Source: UBA1479 sp963976055 (GTDB taxonomy: Bacteria > Pseudomonadota > Alphaproteobacteria > Rhodospirillales > Casp-alpha2). Taken from it: 64,000 bases of DNA. The stretch covers positions 479,844 through 543,843 of the forward strand of contig CAXBJB010000001.1 in the NCBI GenBank assembly GCA_963976055.1. Reading direction: 5' to 3'. The position numbers and the translations under genes were made by a program. Of this stretch, positions 33,815-41,775 are shown piece by piece (the first letter of the stretch is position 1; the number at the start of each line of letters is the position of its first letter). Under the pieces are notes generated by a model. That model had not been told where the DNA came from. It worked only from the letters and a program-made list of their open reading frames with translations, and made no database searches.

Positions 33815-34434
33815 AGCTCTATTATCGCCCCGGCGCCTGTTCCATGGCCGTTCACGTCCTGCTCGAAGAACTGGGCGTCGATTACGAAGCCGTTGCCGTG
33901 TCCGACGAGGTTCTGGCGTCGGACGAATACAAGAAAACCAACCCGCGCAACCAGGTGCCGTCGCTTGCGACGGACGACGGGCTGCTGACGGAAAGCGTTG
34001 CCATCATGCTCTATCTTTCGGACAAGTTCGGCGGCAACCTGACCCCGGCGCGCGGCACCTGGGAACACGGGCAGATGATGATGATGCTGATGTTCATGGC
34101 GTCGCAGGAGCACCCGGCCTTCGCCATCAACATGCGGCCGTTCCGCTGGACTGATGACGAAAGCGCCTTTGATGGCATCAAGGCCAGGGCGGAACAGAAC
34201 TGGCTGGCCTGCCTGACCCGCACCAACAGCTGGGCCGAAGGCCGCGACTGGCTGGTCGGCGACAAGATGACCCTGGCCGATTGCCTGGCCTGGGTGCATG
34301 CCCGCTGGGGCCTGCGCTGCACGCCCAAGACGCCGGATGGTTTCCCGGCCCTCTGGGCCCTCGCCAACCGGGTCGAGGCGCAGCCGGCGGTGCAGCGGGT
34401 GATGGCCCAGGAAGGGATCAAGCCGCTTGCATAA
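33811..34434 (+). CDS. Glutathione S-transferase family protein
   Basis: A 207-residue cytosolic GST. The N-terminal thioredoxin-like half begins KLYYRPGACSMAVHVLLEE and has NPRNQVPSLATDDG near residues 47-60 and the glutathione-binding TESVAIMLYL near residues 63-72; the C-terminal half is all helical. The Cys-Ser in GACSM resembles beta-class GSTs. It overlaps mtnA by 4 bases and is followed by the epimerase gene after 12 bases, so it belongs to the same operon. Confidence 0.89.
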   Translation: MKLYYRPGACSMAVHVLLEELGVDYEAVAVSDEVLASDEYKKTNPRNQVPSLATDDGLLTESVAIMLYLSDKFGGNLTPARGTWEHGQMMMMLMFMASQEHPAFAINMRPFRWTDDESAFDGIKARAEQNWLACLTRTNSWAEGRDWLVGDKMTLADCLAWVHARWGLRCTPKTPDGFPALWALANRVEAQPAVQRVMAQEGIKPLA

Positions 34435-34446
34435 GGAGCTTTCCGC

Positions 34447-35433
34447 ATGAAGGTCGTCATCACCGGCGGCTGCGGCTTCCTCGGCCAGATGATCGCCAAG
34501 GCGATCCTCAAGCGGGGCGAGTTGCGCGGCCCCGACGGCAAATCGGCCGAGGTCGAGGAAATCCAGTTGTTCGACCATTTGGTGCCGGTCACGCCCTTCT
34601 CCTGGGCTGACAAACGGGTCATCACGGCGGCCGGCGACATCTCCGACAAGGCCACGGTCGCGGCCCTGGTCGATCGCGACGACGTCTCCGTGTTCCACCT
34701 CGCCTCCGTCGTCTCGGCGGGCGGCGAGAAGGATTTCGACATGGCCATGCGGGTCAACCTCATGGGCGGGCTGAACATCCTGGACGCGGCCCGGGCCAGG
34801 GGCAGTACCCCCCGCCTGGTGTTCTCGTCGTCCCTCGCCGTGTTCGGCGGCCCGGACCTCCCGAAAGAGGTCGATGACTGGACCCGCCACACGCCGGAAA
34901 CCACCTACGGCATGACCAAGGCGTTCGGCGAACTGGCGATCAACGACTACACCCGGAAGGGCTTCATCGACGGGCGGACCGTGCGCTTGCCGACCATCGT
35001 CATCCGCCCGGGCGTGCCCAACGCGGCGGCAAGCGGCTGGGCGTCCGGCATTTTCCGCGAACCGCTGCAGGGGAAGGAGCACGTGCTGCCGGTGCACGAC
35101 GGCTTCTACATGATGCTGCTCGGCTACCGCTCGGCCGTCGAGGGCTTCCTCGCCGTGCACGAAGCCGACGGCGCCGCCATCGGCACCGACCGCACCGTCT
35201 GCCTGCCCAATAAAGCCTACGCGGTGGCCGAAATGATCGAGGCGCTGGAGCGCGTGGCGGCGGAAGAACGCATAAAACTCGGCCCCATCACCCGCAAGCG
35301 CGACGAAAGCGTCGAAGCCATCTGCGGCTCCTGGCCGCTGAAGATGGACGCCGCCAAGGCCAAGACCCTCGGCTGTCCCGAGGACGCGGACCTGGACAGC
35401 GTGATCCGGGGGTTCATCGAGGATTTTCTCTAG
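34447..35433 (+). CDS. NAD-dependent epimerase/dehydratase, DenD-like (D-erythronate dehydrogenase)
   Basis: A 328-residue extended SDR. The coenzyme motif TGGCGFLGQM spans residues 6-15, HLASVVSAGGEKDF lies near residues 81-94, FSSSLAVFG near residues 125-133, and the catalytic YGMTKAFGE near residues 153-161. The pattern, including RLPTIVIRPG and the late GPITRKRDESVEAIC, resembles D-erythronate dehydrogenases (DenD), which oxidise four-carbon sugar acids. It ends the mtn operon and is followed by a palindromic element and a terminator. DenD activity is inferred. Confidence 0.8.
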   Translation: MKVVITGGCGFLGQMIAKAILKRGELRGPDGKSAEVEEIQLFDHLVPVTPFSWADKRVITAAGDISDKATVAALVDRDDVSVFHLASVVSAGGEKDFDMAMRVNLMGGLNILDAARARGSTPRLVFSSSLAVFGGPDLPKEVDDWTRHTPETTYGMTKAFGELAINDYTRKGFIDGRTVRLPTIVIRPGVPNAAASGWASGIFREPLQGKEHVLPVHDGFYMMLLGYRSAVEGFLAVHEADGAAIGTDRTVCLPNKAYAVAEMIEALERVAAEERIKLGPITRKRDESVEAICGSWPLKMDAAKAKTLGCPEDADLDSVIRGFIEDFL

Positions 35434-35496
35434 CCGTAAATCCCGAGCAGGCCGAACCAAAGCCTGCGACGACGATTTGCGTAAATAAGGTAAGGA

Positions 35497-35665
35497 AACC
35501 ACAGAGACGGTGAGGCGGTGAGAAGGGGGCAATCCCTTTTCCGTCATGGCCGGGCTTGACCCGGCCATCCATGTCTTCCGTGGGAGCGTCCGTGGATGCC
35601 CGGATCAAGTCCGGGCATGACGATCTCTCTCCCGACCTTCTCACTGTCTCACCGCCTCAGTGGTT
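35497..35665. repeat. Composite nested palindromic element with 30-bp imperfect terminal inverted repeats
   Basis: The outer arms, 35497-35526 and 35636-35665, match each other inverted at 26 of 30 positions (they begin AACCAC and end AGAAGG). Inside lie two perfect or near-perfect hairpins, at 35546-35568 (ATGGCCGGG...CCCGGCCAT) and 35597-35619 (ATGCCCGGA...TCCGGGCAT), flanked by CGTCAT and ATGACG. The core 35542-35622 is of the type dispersed widely in alphaproteobacterial genomes. It contains no ORF and lies just after the denD-like gene. Confidence 0.8.
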
Positions 35666-35671
35666 CAAAAC

Positions 35672-35706
35672 AAAAAAAGGCCCCGGATTTCTCCGGGGCC
35701 TTTTTT
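35672..35706. terminator. Bidirectional intrinsic terminator between denD-like gene and petC
   Basis: AAGGCCCCGGA pairs with TCCGGGGCCTT around a 4-base loop; there is an A7 run on the left and a T6 run on the right, so it can stop transcripts from both sides. It lies 24 bases past the petC stop and follows the palindromic element downstream of the denD-like gene. Confidence 0.9.
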
Positions 35707-35729
35707 ATTCGGTACAGAGCCGGTCGGGC

Positions 35730-36572
35730 TTAGTGGATGTCCGACCAGATCTTGCGCTTGAGGGCGAACAGCATGCCCGTGAGCACCAGCAGGAACAGCA
35801 TCACCTTGATGCCCAGGCGCTTGCGCGCCTCGAGCTCCGGTTCCGCCGCCCAGGCCAGGAAGGTGGTCACGTCGTGGGCCATCTGGGCCACCGTCGCCTT
35901 GGTGCCGTCGGAAAATTCGACGCCGTCCTCGACCAACGGGTTGGCCATGGCGATCACGCCGCCCGGGAAGTACTTGTTGTAGCTCCCGCCCGACGGCACT
36001 TCGACACCCGCGGGGGGCTCGCCGTAGCCGGTCAGCAGCGCGTAGATATAGTCTGCGCCGATGGTGAAGCCGCCCGGGTGTTTCATGGACACCTTGATCA
36101 CGCTATCGCCGCCCTGGGCGCGAGCCTTGGTGATCAGCGACAGGTCCGGCGGCGCCTTGCCGTTGTTGGCGGCGGCGGCGGCCTTGTCGTTGGCGAACGG
36201 CGACGGCAGCGGATCGGACGGCGTGCGCTTGCGGGTGAACATGTCCCCGTCGTCGTTGGGGCCGTCCTGGATTTCGTACTCGGCGGCAAGGGCCTTGACC
36301 TGCGCTTCCGAGAACCCGATGTCCTGCAGATTGCGGAACTTGATCAGGTTCATGGAATGACAGGCCGAGCAGACTTCCTTGTACACCTTGTAGCCGCGCT
36401 GCGCCGACGCCCGGTCGTAGGTTCCGAACAGGCCCTTGAAGGTCCAGTCCTGAACCGCCGGCTTGGGGCCGGCACCGGCCGCCTGGGCCGGCGCGGAGGT
36501 CAGGGACAGCGCCACGACGGCACCGGCGGTGAGAACGGCCGCGAAGGCGGTCTTGATGGTTGGTTTCATCAT
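35730..36572 (-). CDS. petC: Cytochrome c1 of the bc1 complex
   Basis: A 280-residue protein with a Sec signal (cleavage near residue 33, SAPAQA), a covalent haem site CSACH near residues 67-71, an axial methionine region toward the C terminus, and a C-terminal anchor helix followed by KRKIWSDIH. It carries electrons from the Rieske protein to soluble cytochrome c on the periplasmic side. ATG-ATG start with AAGGAAA upstream. It follows petB with a 5-base gap, last of petABC, and ends near a bidirectional terminator. Confidence 0.96.
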   Translation of the reverse strand: MMKPTIKTAFAAVLTAGAVVALSLTSAPAQAAGAGPKPAVQDWTFKGLFGTYDRASAQRGYKVYKEVCSACHSMNLIKFRNLQDIGFSEAQVKALAAEYEIQDGPNDDGDMFTRKRTPSDPLPSPFANDKAAAAANNGKAPPDLSLITKARAQGGDSVIKVSMKHPGGFTIGADYIYALLTGYGEPPAGVEVPSGGSYNKYFPGGVIAMANPLVEDGVEFSDGTKATVAQMAHDVTTFLAWAAEPELEARKRLGIKVMLFLLVLTGMLFALKRKIWSDIH

Positions 36573-36577
36573 TTTCC

Positions 36578-37855
36578 TTACTCCGCGGGCTGAGTGACCG
36601 AGGCGGAAATGCTTTCCGGCAGGGCCTTGGGCCGTTCGATGACGCCGAGGATGGGCAGGATCACCAGAAGGTGCGCGAAGTAGTAGATCGTCGAGATCTG
36701 GCCGAGCAGGACCCAGATGCCTTCCGGCGGATGGGCGCCGACCATGCCGAGCACGATCCAGTCGAGCACGAAGATCCAGAAGAACCACTTGTAGATCGGC
36801 CGGAACCGGGCAGAGCGCACCTTGGAGGTATCCAGCCAGGGTATGAAGGCCAGCAGGATGATCGAGCCGAACATGGCGATGACGCCCGCCAACTTCGCCG
36901 TCATCAGCCAGGAGATCGGCCAATACAGGATGAAGTCGTTGGTGAAGGCGCGGAGGATCGCGTAGGACGGCAGGAAGTACCATTCGGGCACGATATGCGG
37001 CGGGGTCGCCAGCGCGTTGGCCGGGATGTAGTTGTCCGCTTCGCCGAAGTAGTTCGGTGCGAAGAACACGAAGAAGCAGAAGATCAGCAGGAACACGCCC
37101 ATCCCGAACAGGTCTTTGATGGTGAAGTAGGGATGGAAGGGAATGGTGTCCTGCGGGCCCTTCACGTCGACGCCGGTCGGATTGTTGGACCCGAAGGTGT
37201 GCAGCGCCCAGATGTGCACGATGACCAGGCCCAGGATCACGAAGGGCAGCAGGTAGTGCAGCGAGAAGAAGCGGTTCAGCGTGGGGTTATCGACCACGAA
37301 GCCGCCCCACAGCAGGGTCACGATGCTGTCGCCGACCACCGGAATGGCCGAGAACAGGTTGGTGATGACCGTGGCACCCCAATAGGACATCTGGCCCCAG
37401 GGCAGAACGTAGCCCATGAACGCCGTCGCCATCATGGCGAGCAGAATCAGCACGCCGATGATCCACAGTAGTTCGCGCGGGAACTTGTAGGACCCGAAGT
37501 AGAGGCCGCGGAAGATGTGGATATAGACGGCGATGAAGAAGAAGCTGGCGCCGTTCATGTGCAGATAGCGGATCAGCCAGCCGCCGTTGACGTCGCGCAT
37601 GACGCGCTCGACCGACGTGAAGGCCAGCGTGGTGTGCGGGGTGTAATGCATGGCCAGCACGATGCCCGACACGATCATGATGATCAGCGCCAGACCGGCC
37701 AGGGAGCCGAAGTTCCACCAGTAGCTGAGGTTCTTCGGCGCCGGATAGCCGGAGCCCACGGAATGGTCGATGAAGCTGAAGATCGGCATGCGATGCTCGA
37801 TCCACTTCACGACGCCGTTCTGCATGAATTTGCTTGTCGATTGTTGTTCGCTCAT
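36578..37855 (-). CDS. petB: Cytochrome b of the bc1 complex
   Basis: A 425-residue integral membrane subunit with about eight helices carrying the two b haems and the Qo and Qi quinone sites. Haem ligands fall in the helix with HMNGASFFF near residues 97-105 and in HYLLPF near residues 198-203; the Qo-site motif PEWYF is near residue 295. It is encoded between petA and petC on one strand with short gaps, so the three are one transcript. Confidence 0.97.
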   Translation of the reverse strand: MSEQQSTSKFMQNGVVKWIEHRMPIFSFIDHSVGSGYPAPKNLSYWWNFGSLAGLALIIMIVSGIVLAMHYTPHTTLAFTSVERVMRDVNGGWLIRYLHMNGASFFFIAVYIHIFRGLYFGSYKFPRELLWIIGVLILLAMMATAFMGYVLPWGQMSYWGATVITNLFSAIPVVGDSIVTLLWGGFVVDNPTLNRFFSLHYLLPFVILGLVIVHIWALHTFGSNNPTGVDVKGPQDTIPFHPYFTIKDLFGMGVFLLIFCFFVFFAPNYFGEADNYIPANALATPPHIVPEWYFLPSYAILRAFTNDFILYWPISWLMTAKLAGVIAMFGSIILLAFIPWLDTSKVRSARFRPIYKWFFWIFVLDWIVLGMVGAHPPEGIWVLLGQISTIYYFAHLLVILPILGVIERPKALPESISASVTQPAE

Positions 37856-37866
37856 GACGTCCCCCG

Positions 37867-38421
37867 TTACCCGATCACGACCTGGGTGTCCGACTTGAAC
37901 GTATAGTTCGGGACAGGCAGGTTTTGCGGCGCCGGGCCCTTGCGGATCCGGCCCGAGGTGTCGTAGTGCGAGCCGTGGCAGGGGCAGAACCAGCCGCCGA
38001 AGTCACCCTTCGGCTCGCCTTCTTTCTGACCCAGCGGAATGCAGCCCAGGTGGGTGCACACGCCGACCATGATCAGCCAGTCGTCCTTTTGGACGCGGTC
38101 GGCGTCCTTGGCTGGGTCCGGCAGGGCCGCGGTGTCGTCTTTTTTCGCCTGTTCGATCTCGGCCGCGGTGCGGTTGCGGATGAACACCGGCTTGCCCTGC
38201 CAGACGACCGTGATGCTCTGGCCGTCCTTGATGGGATCCAGGTTCACTTCCGTGGTCGCCAGGGCCAGGGTATCGGCCGCCGGGTTGAGGCTGTTGACAA
38301 ACGGCCACAGGGACAACGCGGTACCCACCGCGCCGACAGTAGCCGTGGAAACCAGTAGGAAATCGCGGCGCGTCTGCGCGTCGATTTCGGCGGTTGGCGG
38401 GGTGCTCGCCGTGTCGCTCAT
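37867..38421 (-). CDS. petA: Ubiquinol-cytochrome c reductase Rieske iron-sulfur subunit
   Basis: A 184-residue subunit with an N-terminal twin-arginine segment (RRDFLL) and one membrane helix, and a 2Fe-2S domain with CTHLGC near residues 128-133 and CPCHGSHYD near residues 148-156, which supply the Cys and His ligands. The ATG at 38421 follows AAGGGGAAG and is preferred to a GTG six bases upstream. First gene of petABC; the 276-bp region upstream holds its promoter and a 10-bp inverted repeat. Confidence 0.96.
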   Translation of the reverse strand: MSDTASTPPTAEIDAQTRRDFLLVSTATVGAVGTALSLWPFVNSLNPAADTLALATTEVNLDPIKDGQSITVVWQGKPVFIRNRTAAEIEQAKKDDTAALPDPAKDADRVQKDDWLIMVGVCTHLGCIPLGQKEGEPKGDFGGWFCPCHGSHYDTSGRIRKGPAPQNLPVPNYTFKSDTQVVIG

Positions 38422-38574
38422 AAGCACTTCCCCTTAAAAGGTGTTTTGATCTTGTGTTCGCCGCCCCGGCTTGATGGGTGTCAAACCCGGACGGCCCCCG
38501 AACTCACCGCCAAATCTAAGGGACCGGCGGAAAAGAGGCAACGGCGGGCTGTGTATTACCCAACCGTCATAGAA

Positions 38575-38599
38575 CGTGCGGACGCAGGACGTCCGCACG
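38575..38599. promoter_or_regulatory. Perfect inverted repeat CGTGCGGACG-N5-CGTCCGCACG upstream of petA and trmL
   Basis: Ten-base arms with a 5-base spacer in the 276-bp divergent region. It lies 99 bases before trmL and 154 bases before petA. No T-tract follows, so it is more likely an operator or RNA stem than a terminator. Confidence 0.45.
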
Positions 38600-38697
38600 A
38601 ACCGGCGAGACCTTATGGCCTGAGGGGCTTTCAGGCAAGCGCTAACTGTTGAGAATAGCTTGCAAACCGGGCCTTTCGAGGCCTTCATGGGGCTGTC

Positions 38698-39177
38698 ATG
38701 CCCGCACCGGTCGAAATCGCCCTGTATGAACCCGATATCCCGCAGAACACGGGTGCGGTGATGCGCACGGCCGCCTGCCTGGGGACGGCGCTGCACATCA
38801 TCGAACCCTGCGGCTTCGTATTGTCGGACGCCCGCATGCGGCGGTCGGGCATGGATTATCTGGATCGCCTGGAAATGCACCGCCATGCCTCCTGGACCGC
38901 GTTCCGAGAAACCCTGGGGGATCGGCGTTTGGTGCTGCTGACCACCGGGGCGGCCACGCGCCTGCCGGATTTCCGCTTTCGGGCCGGCGACATACTGTTG
39001 TTCGGGCGCGAAAGCGCCGGGGTGCCGGACGACGTCCATGCCGCCGCTGATGCGCGGGTGCGGATTCCCCTGGCCCCCGGCACACGGTCCTTGAACCTGG
39101 CGGCCAGTGCGGCCATGGTTCTGGCGACGGCGCTGGGCCAGCTGGGCGCCTACCCCGGAGATCCAAACACCCCATGA
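38698..39177 (+). CDS. trmL: tRNA (cytidine(34)-2'-O)-methyltransferase TrmL
   Basis: A 159-residue SPOUT (trefoil-knot) methyltransferase that modifies the wobble base of two leucine tRNAs. Motifs are EPDIPQNTGAVMRTAAC near residues 10-26, LFGRESAGVPDDVH near residues 100-113 and IPLAPGTRSLNLAASAAMVL near residues 122-141, the last forming the knot. It overlaps hemF by 4 bases (ATGA). Length is exactly that of the family. Confidence 0.94.
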   Translation: MPAPVEIALYEPDIPQNTGAVMRTAACLGTALHIIEPCGFVLSDARMRRSGMDYLDRLEMHRHASWTAFRETLGDRRLVLLTTGAATRLPDFRFRAGDILLFGRESAGVPDDVHAAADARVRIPLAPGTRSLNLAASAAMVLATALGQLGAYPGDPNTP

Positions 39178-40073
39178 ACGACGCAACGACCCCCGCCGCC
39201 GATTATTCCGACGCCCACAAGTCCCGCGCCAAGGCCTGGTTCGAGCGCCTGCGCGACGATTTCTGCAAGGCGCTGGAGGACATCGAGGACGCGGTCACCG
39301 GCCCCAACGGCACCTCTGCGCGGCAACCCGGCCGATTCGCGCGCAAATCCTGGGAACGCCCCGGCGACGTCGCCGGGAAAATGGGCGGTGGCGGCGTCAT
39401 GGCCGTGATGCGGGGCGGGCGGGTGTTCGAAAAGGCGGGGGTCAACGTCTCCACCGTCATGGGCACGTTTTCCGAGGAATTCCGCAAGCGCATCCCCGGG
39501 GCCGAGGACGACCCTCGGTTCTGGGCGTCCGGCATTTCGACCGTGATCCATCCCAACTCGCCGCTGGTGCCGGCGGCGCATATGAACACGCGGATGATCG
39601 TCACCACTCAGGGCTGGTTCGGCGGCGGCGGCGACCTGACGCCGGTGTTTCCCGACGATGCCGACACGGACCGCTTCCACGGCGCCTTCAAGACGGCCTG
39701 CGACGCCCACGATCCGGCCTACTATCCCAAGTTCAAGGAATGGTGCGACCGCTACTTCTTCCTGCCGCACCGGAACGAGGCGCGGGGGGTGGGCGGAATT
39801 TTCTACGATCAGCACAACACGGGCGACTGGGACGCCGATTTCGCCTTCACCCAGGACGTCGGCCGCGCCTTCGCCACCGTCTATCCCGAGATCGTGCGCC
39901 GCCACATGAACAAGACCTGGACCACGGACGAGCGCGAGGCCCAGCGCGTGAAGCGTGGGCGCTACGTGGAATTCAACCTGCTGTACGACCGGGGCACCAT
40001 TTTCGGCCTGCAGACCGGCGGGAATACCGAGGCGATCCTGATGAGCCTGCCGCCGGACGTCGCCTGGCCGTAG
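39174..40073 (+). CDS. hemF: Oxygen-dependent coproporphyrinogen III oxidase
   Basis: A 299-residue soluble enzyme that converts coproporphyrinogen III to protoporphyrinogen IX with O2, in haem synthesis. Conserved blocks are GGGGVMAVMRGGRVFEKAGV near residues 70-89, WFGGGGDLTP near residues 144-153 and GRYVEFNLLYDRGTIFGLQT near residues 262-281. It overlaps trmL. Its position next to petABC (haem-containing bc1 complex) is suggestive but the strands differ. Confidence 0.96.
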   Translation: MNDATTPAADYSDAHKSRAKAWFERLRDDFCKALEDIEDAVTGPNGTSARQPGRFARKSWERPGDVAGKMGGGGVMAVMRGGRVFEKAGVNVSTVMGTFSEEFRKRIPGAEDDPRFWASGISTVIHPNSPLVPAAHMNTRMIVTTQGWFGGGGDLTPVFPDDADTDRFHGAFKTACDAHDPAYYPKFKEWCDRYFFLPHRNEARGVGGIFYDQHNTGDWDADFAFTQDVGRAFATVYPEIVRRHMNKTWTTDEREAQRVKRGRYVEFNLLYDRGTIFGLQTGGNTEAILMSLPPDVAWP

Positions 40074-40124
40074 ATTTGGTCCGCGTTTCGTTTCTGGTCA
40101 TCACGTCTTGTTCCGGAGGCCCCC

Positions 40125-40481
40125 ATGCCCACATTCTCCCTCGCCGCCCTCACGCCGGTCCTTCTGCTCTGCGTGTCCAACATCTTCATGACCGTCGCCT
40201 GGTACGGGCATCTCAAGTTCAAGCAGGAGGCGCTGTGGCTGGTGATCCTGATCAGTTGGGGCATCGCCTTCGTCGAATACTGTTTCGCCGTGCCGGCCAA
40301 CCGTTACGGCCACGGCGGGCTTTATACGGCGGCGGAGCTGAAGACGATCCAGGAGGTCATCAGCCTGACCGTGTTCGCGGGGTTTTCCGTGCTGTACCTG
40401 GGGGAAAGTTTTTCCTGGATGCATGCGGCGGGATTCGCCTGCATTGCCTTCGGCGCGTTTTTGGTATTCCAGGCGGGGTAG
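40125..40481 (+). CDS. DMT-family membrane protein (DUF486)
   Basis: A 118-residue integral membrane protein with four predicted helices (about residues 8-26, 34-53, 75-90, 97-116), typical of DUF486. Recognisable parts are SNIFMTVAWYGHLKF near residues 18-32 and EYCFAVPANRYGH near residues 51-63. The half-size DMT architecture suggests a dimeric transporter; substrate is unknown. It lies 51 bases after hemF. Confidence 0.85.
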   Translation: MPTFSLAALTPVLLLCVSNIFMTVAWYGHLKFKQEALWLVILISWGIAFVEYCFAVPANRYGHGGLYTAAELKTIQEVISLTVFAGFSVLYLGESFSWMHAAGFACIAFGAFLVFQAG

Positions 40482-40500
40482 CGAATCCTGAAAACGGAAC

Positions 40501-40562
40501 GGCGGGAATCCGCATTCTGGGATTCCCGCCGCCGTTTGGATCGTTCGAAACGAAGCGTTTCG
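40501..40562 (+). terminator. Candidate terminator after the DUF486 gene
   Basis: Two stems lie 19 and 64 bases past the DUF486 stop: GGCGGGAATCC with GGATTCCCGCC (40501-40530), and CGAAACG-aag-CGTTTCG (40546-40562). The second is followed, after 8 bases, by TTTTTT. Neither is a textbook terminator but together they would likely end transcription. Confidence 0.4.
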
Positions 40563-40685
40563 CATATCGGTTTTTTAGGGCCGCCCGAACGGCCTTGTTC
40601 TGGTTCCGCGATCTCTGTGCCGCGGTGGTAGTCCGGCTAAGTATGCCGGGGGATGGTTTACCGATGATTAACGTCCTGGCCGGGG

Positions 40686-41465
40686 TTAGCCGGTCTTGGT
40701 GGACATCATCTGGTCGGCGGTCTGAATGACCTTGGAACTCAGCTCGTAAGCCCGCATGGCCTTGACCATGTTGGCGATCTCTTCCACCGGGTTGACGTTC
40801 GAGGATTCCAGGAAGCCCTGCAGGATGGAGCCGAACCCGGCGGTGCCAGGCGTGCCCACCAGGGGGGGGCCGGACGCCGTGGTTTCCTGGAACATGCTGT
40901 CGCCGATGGCGTACAGGCCGCCTTCGTTGGGAAAGCGGACCAAGTTTATCTGGCCCAGGTTCTGCGGCTGCGGCTGACCTTCGAAGGAGGCAAACACCTC
41001 GCCGGAATTGTTGATCGTGACCTCGATGGCGCCCGGCGGGATGGCGATGCCGGCGCCGACCGTGAGGCCGTCATGGGTAACGATCTGCCCGGTCTGGTTC
41101 AACTGAAAGGCGCCGGCGCGGGTATAGGCGGTTTCGCCGTTGGCCAGGGTGACCGGCATGTAGCCGGACCCCTGGATGGCCACGTCGAAGGGATTGCCCG
41201 TTTGCGCCAGATTGCCCTGTTCGACGACCCGGTAGAAAGACGCCGTGTGCACGCCCAGGCCGGCTTTGACGCCGCCCGGCACGATGCCGCTGGCGCGCGA
41301 ATGCTTGTTGTTGGGGCGCTTGTTGTCTTCATAGAGAAGATCGTTGAACGACGCCCGGCGGCGCTGATAGCCGGTGGTGTTCATGTTCGCCAGGTTGTTG
41401 GCGATCACGTCCACGCGTTCCTGCTGCGCCACCATTCCGGTGGCTGCGATATAGAGTGGATTCAT
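40686..41465 (-). CDS. flgG: Flagellar distal rod protein FlgG
   Basis: A 259-residue protein of the flagellar rod. It has the N-terminal rod signature (QERVDVIANNLANMNTTGY near residues 15-33), QGNLAQTGNPFDVAIQG near residues 83-99, the mid-domain typical of FlgG, and the C-terminal SSNVNPVEEIANMVKAMRAYE near residues 221-241. FlgG has no cleaved signal peptide and is exported by the flagellar type III system. The ATG at 41465 follows GGAACGGG. No other flagellar gene is nearby, which is unusual. Confidence 0.92.
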   Translation of the reverse strand: MNPLYIAATGMVAQQERVDVIANNLANMNTTGYQRRRASFNDLLYEDNKRPNNKHSRASGIVPGGVKAGLGVHTASFYRVVEQGNLAQTGNPFDVAIQGSGYMPVTLANGETAYTRAGAFQLNQTGQIVTHDGLTVGAGIAIPPGAIEVTINNSGEVFASFEGQPQPQNLGQINLVRFPNEGGLYAIGDSMFQETTASGPPLVGTPGTAGFGSILQGFLESSNVNPVEEIANMVKAMRAYELSSKVIQTADQMMSTKTG

Positions 41466-41775
41466 TTTTCCCGTTCCTTGTACGTTCGCCTTCGCCGGGG
41501 TTGACCCCGATCCAGGTGCTGCCGGGGGTGTTTCAATCCCCGTGCCACAAGAAGAATTGTTTATTTTCAACCGGATAAATAAATTTATCTGGGCCAGAGA
41601 CGGCAGAAAACGCTCGCAAAGGGGAAATTCTTGCCGGGTCGGACGGCATTGCCGGCTCGCGGGGACCGCCGATCGGGCTTGTCATCGTGCCCTGGGCACG
41701 TCACCTTCCGGTCAACTCTTTCCGGCACCGCTGAGGTCCGGACGACCAACCAGAATCCCCAAGGAGGAGATACCC
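41466..41775. other. 310-bp intergenic region with two palindromes
   Basis: No gene is supported here. It holds the flgG upstream region, a 16-bp AT-rich inverted repeat (GATAAATAAATTTATC, 41574-41589) and a perfect 15-base palindrome (CGTGCCCTGGGCACG, 41686-41700). The second lies 75 bases before the quinone oxidoreductase start and may be an operator. Confidence 0.5.

Noticed and set aside
35497..35665. Composite palindrome considered as an insertion sequence
   Set aside because: It has no ORF, and no target-site duplication could be recognised; it fits a non-coding palindromic element better.
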